This document shows, piece after piece, positions 12,583 to 23,078 of a stretch of 64,000 bases of DNA (positions are counted from its first letter, which is position 1; each line of letters starts with the position of its first letter). Below the pieces are notes generated by a model, which worked only from the letters and a program-made list of their open reading frames with translations, did no database searches and was not told the origin of the DNA. The DNA is from Darksidea phi (taxonomy: Eukaryota > Ascomycota > Dothideomycetes > Pleosporales > Lentitheciaceae). Both the position numbers and the translations under genes were made by a program. The stretch is taken from assembly GCA_030770425.1 (NCBI GenBank), contig JASJFT010000004.1, positions 1 through 64,000 on the forward strand. The letters are read 5' to 3'.

Positions 12583-13981
12583 ATGGTCGATCTACCCTCA
12601 CGACATGTAGTCGTGCAACATGGACTCAAGCTCCGGCAGAGTGGGATAGCCATGAACGTCGAAGTGAGCCGCCAGCCTTGATCTCGTCGCTCCCACATTT
12701 CGCTAATTCACTTAAGTATCCTTCAGGCTACCTCGAAGAAAGCCGAGCTGCTCAGATTATAGCAGGAAACGCTGTTTGTCAGATCCTCGGAACCCTCGTC
12801 GTCCTCGCCCGCGTATACTCACGCCTCTTTATAATGCGCATCTGGAAAGCTGAGGACTGGACTTTGGCGGTTGCATGGGTAAGTAAGCAACTCTCCCCCC
12901 TGTTCATACCGCCAAACCGTCACTCGCTTATATCAATCTTTAGCTCTTCGCAACAGGCTACAGCATCGGCTCATACGGCCAGGTGGCCCATGGTGCTGGT
13001 CGCCATCTGGCCGCTCTCACCAACCTCGAAGACGCCGTAAACTCCCAGAAATATGCGTTCGCCAACAACCTCATCATTTTTTTCGCCCTCGCCTTTCCGA
13101 AACTCAGTATCTGTTTCGCATACCTCCGTATTTTTTACGTCAACAACCCCGGCCGGCGACTAATACAGGGACTTATGGTCATCCTTGTGCTATTGATCAT
13201 TCCCTTCTTCCTAGAGACGCTTCTGTCATGCAAACCGATACACGTTTACTGGACAGAGCTGAGACCGGCGGATAAATGCTTAAACGACCTATCGACACTC
13301 TACGTGTCTGGAGCTCTGAATGCGGCGGTTGATCTTGCTCTAATGGCTATTTTGATCCCAAAGATCCTGCACCTGAAACTGGACTCGCGACAAAAACGCA
13401 TGTTGCTGGGTATTGTTCTTCTGGGATCGTTGGCCGTGGTGGCGGCAGTTGTGAGGATGGTGCGCGTTGGGACTACGCTGGCCAAAGGCTACACGACAGA
13501 TCAACCACCCGACGAACCGTGGAACACATTTGACGTAACCATCTGGACGGCGACGGAGATTTACGTTAGCTTGATCTGCGCTGCTGCGCCGGGCGTTAAA
13601 CCGCTGGTCTCGATGCTGGTACCCCATCTACTGGGTACTACCTTAGGTACACAGCGAAGTCGCGGTCGGACCAAGGGTAGTCAGGGATACGCGAGTGGTC
13701 CAATTGAACTAAGTGCGAAGGTGAAGGATGCGATGCATGATATGGGTAGTACGCTACACAAGAGCGTTTCTGCGAAGGGGTTGACGGTCGGGAGTGGTTC
13801 ATGGATAGAAGTTGGACGAGGAACGGACGAACAGAGTATCAGAACGATGAGCGATGAAGAAAGATATCGTGAGCAGCTGATGGGGGATGGAGTGATTATT
13901 AAAAAGAGTGAAATTATGGTACAAACGACCAAGGCGCTGAGGACACCAGAGTTTGCACACATGCCCAAGGAGTCGGCGTAG
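12583..13981 (+). CDS. SAT4/rhodopsin-domain seven-helix membrane protein
   Basis: Fungal integral membrane protein of the SAT4 (rhodopsin-domain, PTH11-related) group, thought to sit in the plasma membrane; ligands of the group are largely unknown. Proposed exons are 12583-12663, 12717-12878 and 12944-13981, giving 426 residues. The second intron (GTAAGT...CTTTAG, 65 nt) is clear and restores AVAW-LFATGYSIGSYGQ. The first (GTGAGC...CTTAAG) is less certain; splicing to TTCAG 12726 from another frame is an alternative, so residues 1-27 may change. Seven hydrophobic helices are visible, starting with the AAQIIAGNAVCQILG segment and ending with the one before APGVKPLVSML. The cytoplasmic tail of about 130 residues is polar. 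It lacks the cysteine-rich CFEM ectodomain of true PTH11 receptors. Confidence 0.82.
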
Positions 13982-14439
13982 ATGTAACACTGCATACAAA
14001 TTCCGCGATCGTGCGGATGCTTAGTTTTCAACATTTAATTTCGCCTGCTAGCGAACATGTGAGTAGAAGCTCGTTACTTCAACGTTGTCCCTGAGTATCT
14101 TCAAAGCGGAATTGCAACAAGTGGTTTGAACGATCGCTTGAAGTATAGGCGCAAAGAGAGCGCAACAGCCCCTCAACACCAGATTCCGGAGTTGTAACCG
14201 CCGCCCTGGTTTCCCTTCGTATGACTTGCGCACCCTTGTCGGCTTGAGTAGGCTGAAGTGCAGAGTGGCTGCTTAATCGGCCGAAGTGAGGGCTTTGCTA
14301 GCTAACGCATGGTCAAGCTCAGGTCATGTTGATAAGAAATCGCCCCACACACGTCTAAAGCTTGGAACGTGGAGGGAAAGGGGTTGACGCGTTGATCGAG
14401 CCTCGATTGGATAGAGCAGATGCAGGGTCCAGAAACGCT

Positions 14440-14977
14440 AGCTCATGTACGCACAGACCATGACCTGTTGATCCCTCCCTTTCTCGCGCCGGGGAACCCA
14501 GCTTTCCGAGCTTCAGATAAGCAAACGTCAGCTGGGGGCGACACATGAACGGTATCAGGGCAAGTGCGTAGATCCCCGATAAGATTCTGTGGGTAAATCA
14601 CCCAGTTCTCGCGGAGCATCCAGCACCCCTGATGTTCATTCAAGCGAGGCATATGGGCGAGGCATACGGGCGAAGGATACTTATACCGCGTCCATAAGAC
14701 AACAGTTGGCACGACATATTTCGCCGGTCCACGGTCAGAACACTTGTTCTCCGTGCAAGCTTTCAAGGACGAACCAACTCATATTGACCGCAAAATATTT
14801 CTGTGCCATCTGATTCCGATCGTCAATATCCATGCGTTGCAGCTTCTTTCTATGCGAAGCATCAATATAGACGCAGGCATAATGCCAATTTGGAAAGACA
14901 GGTTGAATGTTTCTGAGAGATGGCTTTTCATGGCGGAAATCGGACCTATGCTTGGAGTGGGTCCGCGCTTCAATCAA
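14440..14977 (-). pseudogene. Degenerate gene fragment, family unknown
   Basis: The minus strand reads protein-like pieces such as PVFPNWHYACVYIDASHRK and AQKYFAVNMSWFVLESLHGE, then a TGA, then more coding-like sequence in the same frame (RANCCLMDAV). The frame is interrupted and no start or end can be fixed. The TGA fits a CGA-to-TGA change. I cannot assign a family. Confidence 0.35.
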
Positions 14978-15749
14978 AAGTCTGATGGCTGGCGTGCAGA
15001 TATATCAGCAAGCGCAGACATGTGGCTACCCGGCTGGTTATGGAAAAGAGCGGTACAAGCCACTACCTACTTGGCTGGAAGAGAGAAGTATATGTGCAAC
15101 AGATGAGTTCGGAGGGCTATGCTGGGACGATAGAGGCAGTAAATGTCCAATACAGATAATGTGGAGCTAGTCATACTACTAGACTCATCTTTATCAGGTA
15201 TCAGCATGCATGTGACGGCTTGCTACATTCCGTATCCTTCCGCATTCAGGTGATTGAATCCCATCAATATGTTTCTATCATGAACAAGATAGCGGTCGCA
15301 TACAGAACAGGAAGCATGCGGCCGTCCTAGACATTTCGGTCTATGGTAACGACATTGCGCGTACCATACGGCGGACGTCCGTCGCTCCCAAGAAGGAAAC
15401 CAATCTCGACACAGCAAATCCTTCGTGCCACGAGCCTAGGGCATAGGAGGTAAAGGGATCTCGTATTTTCATAGCACCATTAGATCCAGCACTTATATTG
15501 CGACAACGTACACCACGACCAGTGACTAGGACTTGAATCGAACGATCGATTGCGTGGCGCAAATATTGGGATCTAGTGTCTTGCAATTTCATCTACCATA
15601 TGTTCTAACGACCTCCATGTATTACCCTGAATTCGTTCTAGATGGCAAAGCAATGCGAATGGCCTCTCGTGCGATCAACGTGTGACTGCTCAATCAGCCT
15701 GTAGTTAGCATGGTTGTCAAACGCCATCGCCCTTACGGCAGAGCACGAC

Positions 15750-15780
<31 letters not shown>

Positions 15781-15975
15781 AAAAAAATTAAAAAAAAAGG
15801 GGCAGGCGCCCAGACCCCAAGCAACACCCCCCCGCGGAAAATTTGGCCCGGTAACAAGGGTTTTATTTAGAAAAAAACCATGAGCCGGGNNNNNNNNNNG
15901 GGAACAACGGTTTCCTGCACAAACCCCCCTTATTTATCATGGGTGTCCAACCCCCCCCCCCTACCCCCCCCCCCC

Positions 15976-16006
<31 letters not shown>
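15750..16006. other. Assembly gap with homopolymer artefacts
   Basis: Ten N bases lie at 15890-15899. They are flanked by a 29-base A run starting at 15750, further A and C runs, a 13-base C run at 15964-15976 and a 30-base A run at 15977-16006. The pattern looks like low-quality read ends collapsed around a scaffold gap, not biological sequence. Order and distance across this point should not be trusted. Confidence 0.9.
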
Positions 16007-16008
<2 letters not shown>

Positions 16009-16459
16009 ACCTACGTTTGACATCGGACTGCGGCACTCTCACCATCCTACACGGCCACTGCGAACTTTGTACCGGTATCCACGTCTTGTATGTACTCATA
16101 AGCAGCTGAGCGTGCCAATCCGAGCACACTGCACGTAACAGCTACCGCTTCCGAAAAGAAAACTATCGTTGGAAGTCATGAACCCCGTGAACGATGAAGG
16201 AAGCGTCCCGAAGTATAAAGTCAAGCCTACTCACATAAGCATGCCAAGGCAGTTTTCGAATACTTTTAGTTTGTGACGGGGCAGGGTGCTAAGATTGTTC
16301 CACGCCATTACGATACAGTCCCAAGCCTAAAGAAAATCGCTTCGGAAGCTATACTACGCCAAGGATAATTCTATGTAGGATTGCTACTCAAGAAAGCTTC
16401 AAAATTGTTTCCAACTGAAACAAGCGGCGATGCACTCTCCTCCCAGCCCGCTATTGAAC

Positions 16460-18710
16460 TCACCATCTTCTCTCATAAGGAGGCCGAAGGTGATTCTCAA
16501 AAGGATACTGTTGACCGCCCCGGTAAGAATGTGGTCGACCACGAGGATATGATGGCTGTCGATAGCTTGGCTCTCTGCGAGGATAGGTGTTACCATGGCT
16601 ATGCGGTGCTTGGCGATGATAGTATGCAGGCACGGAATCGGCAATGGCGTACCGGCGTGGACCAGCATCCGTGCTGAAGGAAGTTCGCCAATCGCCGTGC
16701 AGGGGCAGTGGTGGTGAGAGGTTACGCTGCGTGGGCGGTTGTCGTGGCACCGTTGGGAGTCTGGGGCTAGTGGGTACCCTTTTTTTATGGGGCTGTGTAG
16801 CTTGGTCTTCCTCGGTGGGGCGTGGGCGCTTAGGTATGCGGTATGACAGGGGTATCGCTCTCTGCGCCTGCTCCGGTTGTTGAGGATCCGTTGTTGGTCC
16901 CTCGATCGGTTCCGCAGCTTTGGCTGTTTCATCCTCCTTACTTCCGTACTGGTTTAGCGGCAACCCCACTGCCCTGCGCTCTTCCGCCTTCGCGATGCCC
17001 ATCTCGATGCCCTTCGTTGCCATATTCACCATAGCCAGGAACGGAAACATGAACACACGTCTTATCGGTAAGCTTAAGTGAAGTCTAACGCTTTCATCGT
17101 CCACGTTGAGTTCCATCTTCGATTTGTTCAACTTCTCGATTTCGCGAGGCGGGCATTGGTGTCGACCGGCTTCGTTTTTTACCTCTCTCTCTACGAACTG
17201 GCCGTTTCGTTTCCACTCTTCAAGAGCGATCTTGTCCAAGTTTCGCTGCCCGTGGACCTTCAATGGGTGTCTGAGTGCGCGGATGAGCGACTGCGCATGG
17301 AGCACATTGAGCTCCAGCCGGGGAGAGAACGTGTCTCGAACGTTCAGGTACCACACTAAACACTGCGTCAAGTCTCTTGCATCCAGCCCGGTGGGAAGAT
17401 GCGTCAATCCCTCTAGCAAGTCCTCGAAAGTCGGCACCACATATCCACCGCGTGTTTCCTCGACGTACTTCCCCGGACGAAGTTGATCAGTGTATAGATT
17501 ACGATCGGGTTTCCCTTTGTATGCACCGTCCGCAGTCTTGAAGGAAGGAAGGGCTCGACGAAGTGAATCGCGGAGGATCTGGTTCATCTGGGTGCCAGTC
17601 AAGACAGATCTAGTATCGGCCCGGAACCATGATTGTATGGCGACAATATCGGGCCCGCGGTAGTCGTTGTTGACAAGACGGAGCGTGACGTCTTTCCAGC
17701 GAACGTGGTGTGGGTAGAACGCCTACGCATATTGTCAGTATGCACTCTTGCACCGTATGAAGGAGCTTCATTACGAGTATTTCTTTCGCAGACAACTGTA
17801 CTCCCGGTGGAAACACGGCATCGATCGGCACCGCCTCCGGAAACCAGTTGTACAGTGCTGGCAACCGCTCCACCTGCGTATCGTTCGGCCGCAGCGACTC
17901 GACTACTTTCTTCATACTGAAGTTCTGCGTCTCATCCTTCCATTGGCGCTCGAAAAGCGGGTATGTGTGCACACTTTCGATAGAGTCGAGGATGCCGTAT
18001 GTGCTGACTGTTGTAGGAGTCTGTGGTGTCGTCTGCGCGGTAGGTGTAGTAGGCCAATTTGCAGTCCTTGATGCGGAGTGTGGTATTGGTGGGACACCAT
18101 TCAAGACGCGTTGGAGGGCGGCGATGTTGTTGCTCGTAAACCTAAGGCTAGTGATGAGGCGGGTGTGTTCCCACGCTTCCTCGCCGTTGACATTCTCGCC
18201 GCTGGGTTGGAATAAGGCGATCGTATGTGCCCGTGAACATTCCTTCGCCGTAATCGCGTTCCCTACACTGGCACCGAAATTACTCCCCATCTCCAACGTC
18301 TTCTCGTTCGCCTTCAGCGTCACCTTCTCCGGGCTCGACTCCACTGTTCCATCTAGCCACAAAGCCGCCGGTGTCATTGTGCTCTCGATTCCACTCGCCC
18401 TCTCTCTCCGGACCTCGCTATTCCCGCTACTCCTCCTTGTCAGACTCTCGCGCCCATCCTGCCTAACCTGCGAACCTCCCGCCCACCTTCGCTCTCCCTC
18501 AAACACGCCAACCTGCACATCGTAATGGAGCTCGTCCCACACACTGAGTTGCTTCGGCGAATCCGCGTGGTCATCATGCTCGAAGATCCGGGATTCATAC
18601 CGCCAGTCGCGATGTCGCGGAAGCCAAGAGGAGTGCCGCTGAGGCCGGGAGGCACGGTGAAGATTGTCGACGGGCTGGCGGATATCGGAAACGTCATTAA
18701 GTCGTGGCAT
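16460..18710 (-). CDS. Unknown 732-residue protein with basic tail
   Basis: Two minus-strand exons, 18710-17775 and 17722-16460, join through a 52-nt intron (GTAATG...GCGTAG) and keep the frame: AKEIL continues into AFYPHHVRWKDVTLRL. The unspliced frame would stop soon after. The protein has an arginine-rich polar N-terminal third and an ordered middle (about 210-500) with conserved-looking motifs such as VRWKDVTLRLVNNDYRGPDI and LRPGKYVEETRGGYVVPTFE. A disordered Pro/Gln/Arg tail contains PKRPRP and HKKR stretches that could act as nuclear-localisation signals. I do not recognise the family. Start codon choice is tentative. No transposase, polymerase or kinase motif is visible, so I do not call it a mobile-element protein. 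Confidence 0.65.
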
Positions 18711-19672
18711 AATGTCGGTGGTTCGTTGAGAAAGCGATTCCGGGCGTCTGTCACGGCACTCTACGTACGTGGCGTGTTTTTGTTGTGAACAGCGGTTGGG
18801 TCGAGGAAATAGAGTAATGTATGAGGGACCTAGGTAATGGAGAGTGAGGACTAGGATAACCAGTGCAGGCTACGTCACTAGACTCTGACCCTGGCTCTCT
18901 GGGTGAAAGAGACTGGCGGGCTTGGTTGGGGTTATTCGAGAAGACTTTGCCACAATTATAAGGCTATCGGGACTTAGCTTTGCAGTCCAGGAACTACTTA
19001 TTTCCAGGATTGAAGATGGAGTTAGCGAAGCATATGTCCGTAGATAGCTGTCACCTTGGAGTCATCAAGTTCGACCTCCATCTCAGACCGTCACCTATCG
19101 CTCAAGGGCGTACTCGGTCTTCTAGGGTGCACTTAGCATCACGAGCTCTCATTCCCTAGATTAGCAACTCGCTGTGTGAATTTACCTGCATTAGTGAAGT
19201 GCAGTAGCGCGCCAAGTGTAGTGGAAGAGAAGAAGTTAAAATGTCGATGTTGAAACGTTGTCAGAGCGCTCTTAGTACGCAGGTGCTCTATCAGCGACAT
19301 ATCAACACTAACATCCCTCCCTGCAGGTCGAGAAACCCCCGCGCCGAGAAATTGGAGGGGTACTTTAACTTCGAATAACTTGAAATCCGTATAAACGTTA
19401 ATATTTCACAACCCGGCCCGGACCAACCTTTCTCCGCAAGTGCCCATTAAGTACGCGCTCGGATCGTAGCTAGTCCTTTGTACGTACAACTTCAATTCTA
19501 TCAACCGACTGAAATCAATCTCTCCAAAATCGAGCCTTTACTCCCAGTTTTAGAAGCCTAGAAAACGCATCTACCAATCAATCCCGTATATCGACCCTAT
19601 CTACCCAATTGCGAGCTCAATGCCCCTCTCCAAGTCATAATCAATTCTTCTCCACAGTTCAAAAGGCTAAAG
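18711..19672. other. Intergenic, no gene seen
   Basis: Short frames only. The region lies between the 5' end of the unknown 732-residue gene and the 3' end of the C2H2 gene; it may hold the promoter of the former. No specific site is claimed. Confidence 0.5.
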
Positions 19673-20617
19673 TTAAGGCGCACCTCGCTGACGAGCTATG
19701 CCGTGAATCTTCCGCTCATGTTCGTCCCTCTTGTCCTTCCTCGGGAAAGCCCTAATTTTCCTTGGACACCCGTCATATCGACACGGATAGTGAGTCAGCT
19801 TGTCATGGGCTCCACGGCAGTGGCGATGAAGGTCGTAGATCCGGGAAAAGCGCTTATTGCAACCTTGGCGGGTGCAAATATAGCTTGTTCGCTGAACTGT
19901 CTCAGTCCGATAGGAAAGGCAAGGGTATGAAGGTTGCTGCAGCGGAGGAGTCGATGGAATATCTGTAGCTAGAGCCGTAGGGTGGGTGGTAAGAGGACTC
20001 AGCCGAGCTGTTGCCCCCTCGCCTTCGTACCAGTCGAAAGCCCCTAATACGAGCCCACCCTCGAAGTCGTGCTGTGTTGCGGACAAGATCGGTAATCTGT
20101 AACCTATGGATGGGGTTCGATATTTCAACTGGTCATCAATAAAAGTCGCTCTTGCAATGGCGGAAAGATCATATTGCCCGCTGAGCCACGATTGGCAAAT
20201 TGAAATCTTACTATCGCTGCACCAGAAAACGAGGGGCTGCGTCTCTGGCGGTTTCTATAAAATAAATAAATGTTATCGGAGGCCCACATCCAAGGTGGTT
20301 AGTACTCCACATATCAATAAGCCGATTGTAGGGGATTACCTAATGGGGGAAGTCGTTGGAGGCACGTCGGCTTCGAGCATGGTATTGAGATCCCAGACTA
20401 TTGGGTCTACACTGATGTCGGAGAACATGCTTGGAATATCCACATGCAAACTCTGTGTTTCCAAATTGCTCTCTACAAACCCTGGTGAAGATTGTATCTA
20501 GATAGCTCCATTAGAAAACCACATTCAGCTATAACGTTATAATAGTAGCCTTACCAAGCTCGCAGTCAGATCAGAGAAAGGATCAAAGTCGTCCCCGGAA
20601 TTATCGTGATGTGACAT
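19673..20617 (-). CDS. C2H2 zinc-finger protein, four exons
   Basis: Probable nuclear DNA-binding protein. Exons on the minus strand are 20617-20555, 20497-20340, 20254-20212 and 20128-19673; together they encode 239 residues in one frame. The third exon is only 43 nt. Donors are GTAAGG, GTAATC and GTAAGA; acceptors are ATCTAG, TTATAG and ACCAG. The N-terminal part is acidic and aspartate-rich (begins MSHHDNSGDDFDPF), resembling an activation region. Two C-terminal fingers are visible: C173, C178, H191, H196 (C-x4-C-x12-H-x4-H), then C204, C209 with H225 and H230, whose spacing is unusually long. The N-terminal exons lie outside any long open frame and were found by splice and frame reasoning, so they need transcript support. 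Target genes unknown. Confidence 0.75.
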
Positions 20618-21099
20618 GGTGACGATTAGTGGTCGATCGGGTGAATTTTGCGAATGGCTGTGTGGGATGTAGTAAAGAATTTTTGGACAGAGACCGGGCA
20701 CGCAAGCATTAAAAGTAGGGCATCAGGAAGGGTTTTGCCCTTTTGCCCCTCTATGCAAGTAACGCCCTTTTGTGGCTGAACGACCAGGCTGACTTGGAAG
20801 CCGCTGATTCGACTGAGGTGGCGCCACCACGTGCGACCTTAAGTCGTTGCATTATATCGCACTATCGCCATAACAAGGTCCGCGAAATTAAAATCCCGCC
20901 ACCTCACAACCTGCACCAGGCCCAATGAGCGTCACCTCACTTCCCTGCAATCTTTAGCGCAGCAAAGGCATTGCTGCTGCCTAAACTCCGAAGGAAAACA
21001 TCTCGATCATGCTGGCAGCGAGGCTGCCCAAGTCGCACCGGCGAGGACATTGTCAGATCGAGCTGTAATTTGATAAAAGTACCTTTTGGTACCACAGTA

Positions 21100-21129
21100 G
21101 GTCACGTGGTGAGAGTCCTACACGTGACC
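21100..21129. repeat. Inverted repeat of CACGTG E-boxes
   Basis: GGTCACGTG at 21100-21108 is matched by its exact reverse complement CACGTGACC at 21121-21129, 12 bases apart. Each arm holds the palindromic E-box CACGTG, recognised by bHLH factors in fungi. It could also form a hairpin. No intact downstream gene explains it. Confidence 0.55.
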
Positions 21130-21289
21130 AGAGATGTGAGGTGGTGTGCCAAAGCTGTTGCTTACAGGTGGGGTAGAACTGCGCTGCGTTTGGGGTGAAG
21201 CCGTACCCGCTAGCTACTATATTAGGAATTGTGGGACACACTCGATAGGGCTTGTTTCCTACGATAGACGTATTCCGGAGTACGGTCTA

Positions 21290-21490
21290 AGATATAGGTA
21301 AATATACTATACCGTCCTATCTCTCTACGTAAATCGAAATCGCCGAGAAGTAAAAGAAGAGGCCTAGATAATTAGAAGTTAAAATATTAATTCGATTTAG
21401 TATATAAATTTATTAATCTTATAGCTTAATCCTTTATCTAGAAGTTAGAGCTATCTTTAGACTATCCCGCAAGGGGGAGAATATTGATGC
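21290..21490. mobile_element. AT-rich block, possible decayed LTR-element end
   Basis: Strongly AT-rich, TA-rich sequence like RIP-mutated fungal repeats runs up to a purine-rich tract (GCAAGGGGGAGAA, about 21469-21481). TTGATGC follows, a layout like polypurine tract plus LTR start. No coding sequence remains and no matching second LTR was found by eye. Confidence 0.3.
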
Positions 21491-21960
21491 TAAAACAGTG
21501 GGTTCGTCTCGGCGCGGGGGGATTCTCGACCTGCAGGGATAGACGTTATTTCTTTAGCATGTTATATACGATATCTAGACATCTACTTATTTTACAACCC
21601 TATAGTGCGGTACTATTTACACAGAAACAAATCGCTTACCGCCACACCCATAGCACTTTTGTTGGAGCTCTTAACGGCCTAGTCTAGAGGTAGATCCTGT
21701 CTTACACCTCAGTCAGCGTAATTCAAACGCCTGTGCCCTTATAGCTCGACCCGATACGCTTAATAAGCATCAATATATGCCCCCGAAAGACGGGATCACG
21801 ATGTGGATCGCGAAAGGAACGGAAATGCTTTGTAGAAGAGTCGTAGAAGAGAAATTATGCGCAATATGCAACGAAGAAATAAAACGCCATGTGATGCATA
21901 AGCGCTGAGTGCAATGACCTTCTCAAGTGGTCCATTTAACATTACGCATTACCCAACCGT

Positions 21961-23078
21961 TCAGAAAGGTCTCCCCTGAGGAGGTGGTGCCGCGTCCCAC
22001 TGCTGCCGCGAAGGCAGTTCTCCAGCCGGCGGCATCCAGGCGCTTGCAGGATTTGTATATGACGCCTCCGGCAACGTAAGCCTTCTCTTCGCCGCCTCAT
22101 TATCCTGCATCGCCATCTCTTCTTGCAGCCTGACCTTCCTTCTCTGCGCCTGCTCCTCCAGCAATAACGTCTTGATCTTCCGCATCTTGATCCAAATATA
22201 AACGCCCAAAACTACCGTCACCACAAACACAGCCCCAAACATAACCGCCTGCACCACATTGCTTTCCTTTTGCTGGACGAGCAGCACGCCGAGGTATACG
22301 AGGAAGATTTGCTTGGGAAGCGAGAGGAATGTTGCGACGAAGAAGTGCCAGAATTTTACGTTGCAGGTGGAGAAGACGGCGGTAGAGAAGTGCGAGGGGA
22401 TGACAGAGAGTCTGATGATGAAGACGATCCAGAAGCCACCGTCGCGAGTGAGGCGGGCGAGAGCGCCGTAGTTTAGGTTTTTGCGTTCGAGTTCGATGGC
22501 TTTGCGGCGGAGAGTGTACATGAAGGCGTACCAGGTGCCGACTGTATAACGTTAGCGCGCTATAAATAAAGGCTGGGGGCAAACGCGGGTAGACTTACTC
22601 TCGCCGAGGAATGTGCCCGCTGCAACAAGGGCAAAGCCGACCCAGAGATCCCATACAACGCCGCACAGCAGCGCAATGATCTCGTGGCCGAACAGTGGAG
22701 GGAAGGAAAGGACGAAAAGAATCGCGATGGGGATAAGCCATCCTCCTGGAAGATCGCGAAGTCGCTCAGAGAAGGGACGTAGTTTCTTAATGTGCTGTTA
22801 GTGGGCATGTCGCAAGGTCCATGGGTAGCGACGACTTACCTCGACAACCTGATCGTGGTGTATTATCATGAGAAGAGTGAGAACGCCGATGGCAATGCCG
22901 AGTATGTGCCATGCTAAACCACATCAACGTGAATCTCCTTGGAAAGATCGGGCGACGTACGTATATATTTTGGTGTGAGGAAGATGCGCTTCCAATTGAC
23001 TGGCCTGTAGTCCGTCTCTTCAGGCGGCCCGCCCTTCTTCGCATTCCCTACTCTCGCCATCTCGATATCATTTGGCAT
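21961..23078 (-). CDS. TVP38: TVP38/TMEM64 family Golgi membrane protein
   Basis: Member of the VTT (SNARE-associated Golgi protein/DedA-like) family; yeast Tvp38 is a Golgi membrane protein of Tlg2 vesicles. Minus-strand exons 23078-22961, 22913-22840, 22785-22599 and 22541-21961 give 319 residues in one frame, close to the family length. Introns are 47, 54 and 57 nt with GTACGT or GTAAGT donors. A helix follows the N-terminal cytosolic part (ILGIAIGVLTLLMII). The VTT core carries PLFGHEIIALLCGVVWDLWV, the FLGEIGTWYAF loop created by exon joining, and FIIRLSVIPSHFSTAVFST. After the last helix comes a charged tail with a coiled-coil-like stretch (LLLEEQAQRRKVRLQEE) ending in proline/glutamine-rich sequence. 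Confidence 0.93.

Larger units (their letters stand above)
13982..16459. other. Gene-poor stretch with scaffold join
   Basis: No intact gene. It contains a minus-strand coding remnant at 14440-14977 and a low-quality join at 15750-16006, both listed separately. Confidence 0.5.
20618..21960. other. Intergenic with AT-rich repeat-like block
   Basis: No intact gene. It contains a CACGTG inverted repeat at 21100-21129 and an AT-rich block at about 21290-21490 that may be the end of a decayed LTR element, both listed separately. Confidence 0.5.

Noticed and set aside
15480..15600. Possible tRNA-like segment (GACTTGAATCG)
   Set aside because: Resembles a T-loop only loosely; no matching acceptor, D or anticodon arms were found.
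17848..18525. Plus-strand frame of 225 codons with hydrophobic parts
   Set aside because: Lies antisense to the first exon of the 732-residue gene and has no domain or splice support.
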